The position numbers were made by a program, and so were the translations under genes. Below, one piece after another: positions 12,001 through 23,566 of a stretch of 60,000 bases of DNA. Position 1 is the first letter of the stretch; each line of letters starts with the position of its first letter. This DNA is from Bugula neritina (lineage: Eukaryota; Bryozoa; Gymnolaemata; Cheilostomatida; Bugulidae): positions 1,165,501-1,225,500 of the forward strand of contig OZ037768.1 in assembly GCA_964035545.1 (NCBI GenBank), read 5' to 3'. Under the pieces are notes generated by a model. It saw nothing but the letters and a program-made list of their open reading frames with translations. It did not search any database and was not told the DNA's origin.

Positions 12001-15000
12001 AGGTAGGTTTATTACCTGTCCAGTTGTGCTGTTGTCTTTAATTCGCTTTGTATACTTTAGAGTTTAGGGTTTTATAAGTTTGCATTACATTTTAATTTTA
12101 ATATAAAGCTTGTTATTAAGCCAAGAAACAAGACGAGTTGGATGTTTAATTGAGGTAGATATGTAGCATACTCTAGTACTAAGACATTCTGTTCCTCAAA
12201 GTTTTATTTTGTTATAAACTATGGTAATGATTATAGTAATGAGTTCTGTGAGCTAAATCATGAAGTTAAGTATATTGAAAGTTTTAAAAAGAGATTTCCA
12301 CTACAAACTTGTTATCTGAAAGCATTGCCTTAATTTCCCTCTGAGCTGGAACTGAGCTGTATGTAATTGTGGCTGAGTTGATTAATTAATAGGCCATTGT
12401 CTCTGTAGTATATAAGAGAATAATACTTTAGATTATTATGTAATACTTCAGCAAATGTCATTTATTGTCTTATCTGGTGTAATGTAAATGCCACTGGCAT
12501 TGTATTACTGTACTATGTCTTATAGTATACTATGTTATACACTGTACTACACTTTATACTTCTTGTTATTTTCAGGATTACCTTCATGTAGTGTTATTAA
12601 TTACAAACCGTGTACAGGGAATTACAATATCTAGCTGTTAGACACAGAGTCTGCACTGTATTGCAGGTGCATCAAGGTGTGAAAGGTTATGTGAGAGATG
12701 AGGCAACCGGAGCTGGCATAGAGAATGCCACCATATCTGTGGGCGGAATCAACCATCCTGTGACAGCGGCAGCATTTGGTGATTTCTGGAGACTGCTTGT
12801 ACCGGGCAGTTATAACCTCACATTCTCGGCTGCCGGGTGAGTCAGCGCCTAGCTGTGATGTGATACGTGACGTGAAAGTGTGACAGTTCACACATGCCTA
12901 ACTCATCTAGTAATACAATACGTGTCTAATAATGTCTCAGCCAGTGTTCACAGGATGTTTTGTTTCTACTGCGTAATTTGCTATTGATTTTTGTTGGTAA
13001 CACTTGCTGTGTGACAGATTTAGACTCGCACCTACTTCAGTGACGTATTAGCTGTAATATACAGCAGCCGGCTATGCTGTCTATTTATAGGTACGATTCT
13101 AAAACGCTGACCCAAGTGGTGGTTACTGACGGCAGCGCTACTGAGGTGGAGGTCAAGATGAAGAAATCATTGGATTTATCTCTGGCAGCCATGTTGGCCA
13201 AGTTTGCTAACAGCACACATCGGCAGCCGCTGCCTGGCCTGGTGGAGCCCACAGGTGAGTCCTGTACTCTACACAGGCACACAACTCTTGTCTCTCACAT
13301 TGTTACTAATCAGTCTACAAAACCAATTAATCAACTTTTTTGTATTGATTAAATTTTTATCGTGAAGTGTTTACTGAGTTTTCTAAATATTATGTGCATA
13401 TTACGTGGGGAATAGGTGTATGCAAACATTCCTGGGCATGTAATTTACGTCCTCTCAGTCTAAAGTTTCACCTTAATAAACTCGGCAATCACTTGTACTA
13501 TCAACCAGCTAATGATGTATCGAAATGTTATACTAATACTAATCATTAAATACATGGCTGTGAAGTTGCATACATAACAAGTGTGAATGGAGGTTGTGGC
13601 AGATATTGTGTTTATAATTGTGCTGCATGTTTATTGATTTGTGTAGAGCTGTACGTCACATCACGCTGTCACAGCTAGAAATAGTTTGTTATCCTGCTGG
13701 TATTGCATAATATGCGCGTGTATATATACTGTATACACAATATGCATTGATATCTTCTGCAGAGTTTAAACATCATGACCATGTTGCCATGACGAAATAC
13801 CTGCTAGAGATCAGCCAAGAGTTCCCTCACATCACCAAGCTGACGAGTATCGGCAAATCTGTTGAGGGGAGAGATCTCTGGGTGCTGGAAATCAGCGACA
13901 AGCCTGGTGTTCATGAAGAGGGTACTGTGACATCACTTCCTGTCTAAACTATGATATCACTTCCTGTCTAAACTACCTTATCCATTAGTAGTTCTCTAGT
14001 CTTGTGGGAATACTTCAGCTAATTTAGAATATATACTTCAATATCCTTATTCTAGGTACTGTTGATACAGCTTAGCATGTAGACATCGTGTAGAGTATAT
14101 ACAGTGTGTAGTGTAAGTACAGTGTGTGGTGTAAGTACAGTGTGTAGTGTAAGTATATTGTGTGGTGTAAGTACAGTGTATGGTGTAAGTACATTGTGTA
14201 GTGTAAGTATAATGTGTAGTGTAAGTACGATGTGTAGTGTAAGTACAGTGTGTAGTGTAAGTACAGCTTGTGGTGTAAATAACGTGCTGAAAATGTTGTC
14301 TGTAGGAGAGCCAGAGTTTAAGTATATAGCCAACATGCACGGTAATGAGGTGGTGGGGCGGGAGACCCTCCTCCCCCTCATACACGTCCTCTGTCACAAC
14401 TATGGATCCCAGTCTTTCATCACAAAACTGGTTGATGAGACGAGAATATTCATCATGCCCAGTATGAACCCGGATGGACATGAAATAGCTACAGAGGGTG
14501 AGTAGACAACTCCATAACCCTTGCTAACACTCGAGGTCACACAACTCCCACCATATATTATATATTATACTGGTTTATACAGTATATATTATACTGGTTT
14601 ATATAGTATATATTATACTGGTTTATAATAGTATATATTATACTGGTTTATATAGCATATATTATACTGGTTTATATAGTATATATTATACTGGTTTATA
14701 TAGTATATATTATACTGGTTTATATAGTATATATTATACTGGTTTATATAGTATATATTATACTGGTGTATATAGCATATATTATACTGTTTTATATATT
14801 ATATATTATACTGGTGTATATACTTTATCAATGTGTACGTCACATTTCAGGGGACAGACAAGGGGTCAGGGGTCGACGTAATGCCAACAATGTTGACCTC
14901 AACCGGAATTTCCCAGACCTGTACGCTGCCAGAACTGACCCCATACAACCAGAGACAGAGTTGGTCATCAAGTGGAGCAAGTCTCACCCTTTTGTTCTGT

Positions 15001-18000
15001 CAGCCAACCTCCATGGTGGTTAGTATATGAGACACGTGCTTACAGTCTACTTCTCAGACTATACTCTCGGTCTCTCTCTCAGACTATACTCTCGGTCTCT
15101 CTCAGACTATCTCTCTCAGTCTATCTCTCTCGGACTATACTCTTAGTCTGTCTCTCAGACTATACTTTCTAAGTCTATATCTCAGGCTATACTTTCTCAG
15201 TCTGTCTCCCAGACTATCACACTGTTCACATATATTACATCACACACGCATACATATGTACATATTGTATCGTATAGGCTCCCTCGTCGCCAACTACCCC
15301 TACGATGGAATACACAGTCTGAGACGGAAAAGGTCAATCTACAGTCGCTCTCCTGACGACATCTCTTTCAGATACCTCGCTGAGGCCTTCTCTTGGGTTA
15401 GTACCCTTTCTATGTATCTATGGATAGTATCCTCTCTATCTATAGATGGTATCCTCTCTATCTATGGATAGTATCCTCTCTATCTATAGATAGTATCCTC
15501 TCTATCTATAGATAGTATCCTCTCTATCTATGGATAGAGAGGATACTATCTATAGATAGTGTCCTCTTTGCCCATAGATAGTATCCTCTCTGTCTATAGA
15601 TAGTATCCTCTTTGTATATCTATATATAAGTAATATATTATGCTTTGGATTCAGGGACACAACACGATGCACAAAGGAGCTCCCTGCCCATCGATGTCTA
15701 ATGAACGATTCCATGATGGTATAACTAACGGAGCTCATTGGTACCCTCTAAATGGTAGGTGCAGAAGTTGTTTAAAAACTTATTTCTCAGTTTTAATTAG
15801 TTTCAGTCATTTATTAACACAGAGGGAAGTTGCTATATTACAATGGAAATTGTCTTTTCACTTTACATCTTTGAAGTAGTTTTGCAAACATAAAGTCAAG
15901 AGTTTTGATTTCAAATCTCATGAGAGTCAACTATAAAGTCAGGAGAGGGCAAAAAGTAGATTCTCCCTTCATGTTGAGATTTCAAACACATTTGAATATA
16001 TTTATAGACCTCAGAGTTGTTTGTGTATATATTGGAGTTTTCTGCCCTCATCAAACTCGCTACCTGATATGTGCTTGTTCTCTACTTGTTAGCATAAAAA
16101 TCACTAGTTACTAGAAAAGTATCTAATTTGTTTGCTATATATGTGTGGGTGGTCTACATAGGTGGTATATATATGTGTGGGTGGTCTACATAGGTGGTAT
16201 ATATATGTGTGGGTGGTCTACGTAGGTGGTATATATATATGTGTGGGTGGTCTACGTAGGTGGTATATATATATATGTGTGGGTGGTCTACGTAGGTGGT
16301 ATATATATGTGTGTGGGTGGTCTACGTAGGTGGTATATATATGTGTGTGGGTGGTCTACGTAGGTGGTATATATATGTGTGGGTGGTCTACATAGGTGGT
16401 ATAGATATGTGTGGGTGGTCTACGTAGGTGGTATGCAGGACTGGAACTACTTCTATACCAACGACCTTGAACTCACCATAGAGCAGGGCTGTGTCAAGTA
16501 CCCACTTACAGCAGATCTAAAGAAGTACTGGGATGACAACAAATATGCCTACTTGACTTACATATGTCAGGTCAGTGTATAAATCTTACATGTATAATAC
16601 TTACTTTATACATGTCGGGATGAGCAGGGTTTGTATGTATTACTTTACCTTACAGGTACACAAGGGGGTAGCAGGGTTTGTATGTATTACTTTACCTTAC
16701 AGGTACACAAGGGGGTAGCAGGGTTTGTATGTATTACTTTACCTTACAGGTACACAAGGGGGTAGCTGGGTTTGTATGTATTACTTTACCTTACAGGTAC
16801 ACAAGGGGGTGGCAGGGTTTGTATGTATTACTTTACCTTACAGGTACACAAGGGGGTGGCAGGGTTTGTATGTATTACTTTACCTTACAGGTACACAAGG
16901 GGGTAGCTGGGTTCGTACTGGACGACGAGACGGGCAGCGGCATCCCTTCGGCTAAGATCAGCGTGCGCGGCATCAACCACACCATCTCAGCTGCTCAGGC
17001 CGGGGACTACTGGAGGATATTAGCCCCTGGTTCTTATGACATCATAGCCTCAGCTCCAGGGTTTGTTTAACAAAATTTAACAAAAATCTAAGCATTTGTC
17101 TAATGTCACTTCAGTATGATCCATGTTCAGTTATTAATCATCACTATACTTGTAAAGGATGAGGGTTTATGGTGGGATAGAAAGTAGAGTGAATAGCTAT
17201 GATTATGACGTGTGTACTGCACAGCTTATCAAAAGCTCATAATCTGTGTTAGCGTGGTCGTAAGGTAACCCTGGGTTCTATATTACTCTGTTAATTGTAA
17301 CTGAGCTAGATGATCACTTAGTTGTGTTTCTATATCTAATCTCAAAATCATACAAACTCCATCCTCCGTTACCAGTCATGGGTTTATATATACATTTATA
17401 TCAATATATTATTCTGAAAATTATACAAATGCTTGTTTTTGTAGGTTTGAAATAAAAATGTGTACTAATAGGTCATATTGTCTTGTACTGATTTTTCGAG
17501 TATAATACTGCATTGTATTTTATAATATTGCCCTGTATTCCATTCTGTTGCCCTGTATTTCATAGTATTGCCCTGTATTTCATAGTATTGCCCTGTATTC
17601 CATCCTATTACCCTGTGTTCCATGGTATTGCTGTGTTGTAGATACAAGACGGCTGAGCACCACGTCACAGTAACGGATAGTGAAGCTGTGAAGTTGGACT
17701 TCAGGCTAAGCAGCTCCGTACTGGAAACTTGGTCTACTGTCAAGGACTACTCGTTGAAGCAGAACATTGAGAGTGTGGATATTTCTTCTGAAGACATCAG
17801 TGGAGCCTTAGAGGACATTGTGTCTAGTTCTATTACTGCTAAACACCTGATAGTAAGTGTATATCACCTGATAGTAAGTGTATATCACCTGATAGTAAGT
17901 GTATATCACCTGATAGTAAGTGTCTATCACCTGATAGTAAGTATATATCACCTGATAGTAGGTTCTCTGCATCAGAAACACACAGGGTTGTGTGATAGGA

Positions 18001-21000
18001 TATAGACATTTAGTCCATTTTCTAGCAGCAACTTGTTGAAGTAATGATAGCTTATACCTGTCATGTATGTGTAGATAATAAATTAATTAACTCTTCACAA
18101 ACCAGTCACGTGTGACTGTTTCACAATACTAGCATATGCCACCACTTATTGGCCATGTTCAACATATGAAATAGAGAGTTATTATATAATAAATCGTTGC
18201 TTTATTGAAATTTTTATACCGTAATTTTTAATTGACTGCCTTTATAAATATTGAACTGATATTGTGGTTTTACTATGACTCTAGTGATGGACTAATTTCT
18301 TGTATTCTTTAATAATTAATTCTTAAACTATTTTTATGAATTTCCAGACTATGTTTATGAATTCCCAGACTATATTTTCTGTCATTTTGCAGATACCAGT
18401 TGCAGAAGAGAGTGAAGGAATTGACGTTCTGTCTTACAGCTCACTCAAATCTCAGCAGCAGCAAATAAACATCGCTCTGATTGGTGGACTGAAAGCCAAT
18501 GAGAACATTGGAAGAAACGTGTTGGTTAGACTGGCTAGACATCTCTCCCAGGGGTAAGCTGAAACCTGCGTATACTTGACAAGGTAGTTGATATTCCTGA
18601 CACATGTCACTACTATGTTGACAGGTGCTGCAGGTGTGAGTGAATGGGCAGCAGAAATGTTATACTATTTGAATGTATGACCATTTAGTGTACCTCTGTT
18701 TCAGCTCTTGGTGGTAATTTACTTCCTTGGAATGAATTTAGCATAAATTATTAATTATATAGTTTGACAAAACAACTGATTCAGAGAAAATTACTGAATT
18801 AGTTTATAGTTGAAGAGTAAATAACAGTTGGAATTAAATTGAAAATATTTTTGTAAGGTTGGATTTAAATGAAATGCGTTGTGGTGATAGAAAGTATATG
18901 CATTATAAAAATTAAAAGCAAACTTGACTTTTCTTCACATCAGTTTTATGTGAAGCTGTCATAAATCAGGAGGTCATCTGACTGGAGAAAAGGGGTATTT
19001 TATTTTCAATTCAAGGTCATATTTGGGTCATCCGAAATACCTTTTGCCAACATTGGTTAGATAAATTCAGTTTACTTATTTGGTTAGTTGTATATTTTTA
19101 GATTCCATTTTAAGCCATTTATCATCATAAAGCTATAGTCTGTAACACTATGACATTACTTATATGTGTAGTTTATTCTAATATATGCTCCTACGGTCAA
19201 CTTTCTGTGAGGTGGCTATCAATAGGTTAAACCTTCCCTCCCTTGCTCGTAATGTCAACCAATGGTGTCAGCGCGAGCTGATGGTGTCAACTGGTGCTCC
19301 AATGAGACACGCAGACCAATGTTATGCCTGCTTATAGAAGCAGTTGCACAGAGTAGTGTCACTGCTATACTGCTTTATATTTTATTACAGTTACATACTG
19401 TTGGATCTTTGCTCATGATTACATAAATAGATTATATTTTAGATTATTTATTGATAAAAATATTTCTACTTGAAAGTGAGACTATCCTCAGTAGGTATGA
19501 AAGTGTAATATATAAATATCCCAGCTATCTGTTTCAGCACTACTAGAGTCTGTTCACGAGTCTGTATTGTGTCTGTTCAGGAGTATGTATTGTGTCTGTA
19601 GGTATGAGAAGGGAAGTCTCAAGGATCTGATGGACAGAGTGAACATACACATCATACCACAGGTACTTCTGCCAGATGCTGACGCTGCCAATAACTGTGA
19701 AGGTTATAGTCAGTCTGGGGAACTTGCAGTCAACTTCAGTAACCCGAGGATCCAGGCTCTCCGGAAGTTCTTTGCCGAGGCACCAATGCAGTTGGCGCTG
19801 AGTGTAGAGGCGGGAGCTGAGCTAGTCAGGTAGTGCTTCCTCTGATATCAGCTATCGAGTTGGTCTCTTTACTTGTTACTATTGTCACTTTGTACCTGTA
19901 TGTCATGTGTTCTTTCATACTGCTTAGTACCTGGTGTCTTCTGTCACTGTGTTACTTAGCAACCACCTGCTATCTTCTGTCACTGTATCACTTGGCAACC
20001 ACCTGCTGTCTCCTGTCACTGTGTCACTCATCAATCACCTGCTTCCTCCAATCACTCTCATTTTCCTCTAAACTATTTGACACTTTTCAGTATTTCTCAA
20101 ACCACCTGCTGTTATTGTCTCCAGTGTCAGATGGTGTCACCTGCTGTCACCTGTTCTCCTGCTCACGTCTTACCTGGCTGTTATGCGAAGGGAAGTCCAC
20201 GCTGGGTGACTCACCCACGCTGTCATTATACCTATTGCTGTTAAGATTTGGGTAAGCGTCTGTCGAGACAGAAGAGAAACCAAACACTCTGTCGATGTCG
20301 GTCATCTGATCGTACAGTGGTGGCTGTGTCTGGGGGGTTCCACTTCCATTCGGCAGCTCAACGTCTACCAGAGAATTTGCATCTTCCCTCATCATGGCAG
20401 CTACAAGATGGGAGTTACTTTGCAAGTCAATTCATTCATTGCTGCGATTCTTTCACCAAAGAAGGGGATATTATATGTGAGAGATTGGTCAACGCTGCCG
20501 TCTACTCACCACAACAGAACACGCTGCCCGTGTCTTCTCTCCTCTTCTTCAACTTGACAATGCAGACTATGACCAGAATTAGTATGACTGTGAAACCTAT
20601 GGCCCCGCAGGAGGAGGCCACGAAGTTCACCCAACCATTGTCTGAAACAGCCAACACGTCATATGAATTCATATCATTACTTCACAAACAGAAACATATA
20701 CAGTATGTGCAGTCTCTCCTATCCCTATCACGCAGCGTATCATCACAGCTATGTCATGCTGTATTTGTACTATCATATAGCCTCACTTTCACTGGTGGGG
20801 TGATGTAAGGTGGCTGTTTAAACTTTTAATACTAGAAGACTACAGCTTACGGAAAATCTTCCATTTGAAAGATGAAATAGAGAAATTCAAAACAATTTGT
20901 AATTAGTTCAAATAAGCATAAAAAGGAATGGGTTGTGAGAGCAGAAACAGCACACCGTATAGACCCCCAGCAAAGTGAAACCCGACATTAACTGGTAGAA

Positions 21001-23519
21001 CACGGGCTACACCTCACCTTGAGAAAATACAGGCTAGAACTCACCTTGATAAAACAAAAGCTAGACCTCACCTTGCTTCACGCTAGCTGCCGTCTGGTTG
21101 TCTTGGTAAGGCAGCTCGTGGTGGTCAGACTTCTCCTGGTTGAGGAACGGCTGTGTTGTCAGCCTGTCACCACCTTCTTCACCCATCTTCACTAACCTCT
21201 GCTACACACACCACTAACCTCTGCTGCACATACCACGCATTATACAGGATTCATAGCTCATTAGATCAACCAATAGCGCAACAGTATTACTTCCTTTTTT
21301 AAGGTATTAATACATTTTGTGGAAAAGTTGCATGTCTTACGTGACAAGGTTGTATCAATATGCCTTCTCTCTTGTTCATTAGTGATTCGTGACCGCAGCT
21401 TTAATCTGCTGAGAATTTGGCTCAAGTCATTTTGTTAATCACCATGTCAATCCTGCAACATCTCCTTTAGTGCTAACCAGCCTTGTGGGAGTCATCTCAT
21501 CGTGTTGACCTGTTTGAATATAGCACTGTATTGGTGTAGAAGAAATTGTGGACACACGTCCAATGCCCAATTAGCTCATAATAATAAACTTGCCCAAGTT
21601 TCCCAGATGTTGTTTATAGTTGGTGTTTCAAATCATTCTCAAATCACTGTCTCTTCATGCATCAAAGTCGTGGGCTTTCATTATTAAGAAAAGCAGTGAC
21701 TGGCTGAGCAATTGTAAAGAAGTGAAGCTCCTTCACAAGTTTCCTAGTCCAAAGGAATAACATATAAGCCTGCTCAGTTTGTCAGACTAAATACTTTCAA
21801 AGTAGTGAACAGAAATGCCTGAGTAACACCTTGTTGTGGTTTAATCATTCAGATATTTTCAATTCCCTTCCTGTAACTTGACATTGTAAGTACAGCGCTC
21901 GCAATGTCACTTAGAGGTCAAGGTTACAAAGATGCATGCAGTCATGAATGTCGTTCGGTTCTTGAAATCGTGAAAAGTTCAATAACTTTGTCTTCTAAAT
22001 ATTGCTTTAAGTGTTTAACTACTATCTTATTCTCAAACTATTTCAGCATCTTGCATGTGTGTCTATGTCTCTCTCTCCATGTCTATGTCACTATCTCTCC
22101 ATGTCTATGTCACTCTCTCTCCATGTCTCTCTCTCCATGTCTATGTCTCTCTCTCTCCATGTCTATGTCACTCTCTTTCTCCATGTCTATGTCACTCTCT
22201 CTCCATGTCTATGTCACTCTCCATGTCTATGTCTCTCTCTCCATGTCTATGTCACTCTCCATGTCTATGTCTCTCTCTCCATGTCTATGTCTCTCTCCAT
22301 GTCTATGTCACTCTCTCTCCATGTTTATGTCACTATCTCTCCATGTCTATGCTGCCAGGTATCCGTGGGACCGGCAGCACAAAATCTTCAGTGACGGACT
22401 GAGACATATTCAGCAGTCACCTGACTCAGAGACCACCTTCCAGATGCTGGCCGGAGCCTACACTAAGCCACACCCCTCCATGTCTCAAGGTCACGACTCA
22501 TGTGGACACAACTTCCCGGGCGGCATGACTGCTGGAACCAGTTGGCTCTTCAGCGCTCAGTCTCTGCTGGACGACGTGTTTGCCTCACACCAGACTTTCA
22601 TGGTGAGACCCCCTATTCTACGGTGTAGGTACAGTGATACCCTATTCTACGATGTAGGTACAGTGATACCCTATTCTACAGTTTAGGTATAGTGATACCC
22701 TATTATACTGTGTTGGTATAGTGATACCCTATTCTACGGTGTAGGTATAGTGATACCCTATTCTACGGTGTAGGTATAGTGATACCCTATTCTACGGTGT
22801 AGGTATAGTGATACCCTATTCTACGGTGTAGGTATAGTGATACCCTATTCTACTGTGTAGGTATAGTGATACCCTATTCTACGGTGTAGGTTACAGTTAA
22901 TAACATATTTTGTAGGTCGCTGCTCATGTGACCTGCTGCACTGCTGTCGCTGCCGCTGATATTCCTTTCATTTACAAAGATAACCTGCAGTCTCTCCTCT
23001 CCTTCCTGCAGGCCTCTCAACAAGGTGAGTCGATATTTAATATCCACTTGCAATCCTTACTTTGTTGTGTGCATAGAGAGAGAGAACTTGCTTCTAGCTA
23101 ATAGCTGGAAAGGGAAAAGTTACCAGAGTAAATTGTGGCCTTGAAGCAGTTGTTTCTAGTTCTCCTCCCTCCCTCTCCCTCTCTTTCTCTCCCTCTCCTC
23201 TCTCCCTCTCCCTCTCTCTCTCCCTCTCTCTCTCTCCCTCTCTCTCTCTCTCCCTCTCCCTCTCCCTCTCCCTCTCCCTCTCCCTCTCCCTCTCCCTCTC
23301 CCTCTCCCTCTCCCTCTCCCTCTCCCTCTCCCTCTCCCTCTCCCTCTCCCTCTCCCTCTCCCTCTCCCTCTCCCTCTCCCTCTCCCTCTCCCTCTCCCTC
23401 TCCCTCTCCCTCTCCCTCTCCCTCTCCCTCTCCCTCTCCCTCTCCCTCTCCCTCTCCCTCTCCCTCTCCCTCTCCCTCTCCCTCTCCCTCTCCCTCTCCC
23501 TCTCCCTCTCCCTCTCCCT

Positions 23520-23566
<47 letters not shown>

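Larger units (their letters stand above)
9017..13254 (+). other. CPD domain I (active) with transthyretin-like subdomain
   Basis: Residues 1 to about 444. Signal peptide [20 protein letters not shown] and onwards. Zinc ligands are in HGNE (H99, E102) and LHGG (H215); the substrate Arg is in NRNFPD (R178); the catalytic Glu is in TVELSC (E304). The transthyretin-like subdomain starts at VHQGVKGYV (exon 12667-12836) and ends with exon 13091-13254. All residues needed for activity are present. Confidence 0.9.
13763..17852 (+). other. CPD domain II (active), with an RRKR site
   Basis: Residues about 445-835, followed by a linker to 865. HGNE (H509, E512), NRNFPD (R580), LHGG (H616) and TIEQGC (E709) are all intact. 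The loop after NYPYDG carries RRKR (633-636), a furin-type consensus not seen in domain I. The transthyretin-like subdomain starts at VHKGVAGFV, directly after a repeated splice acceptor. The linker exon ends in a repeated splice donor. Confidence 0.9.

Noticed and set aside
20248-20808. 186-codon plus-strand frame in the CPD intron
   Set aside because: It is the shadow of the antisense membrane-protein gene, whose minus-strand exons are bounded by proper splice sites.
22055-22402. Plus-strand frames rich in Ser, Leu and Val (MSMSLS repeats)
   Set aside because: Translations of the CATGTCTATGTC repeat before the CPD exon 16 acceptor; only sequence from 22359 on is coding.
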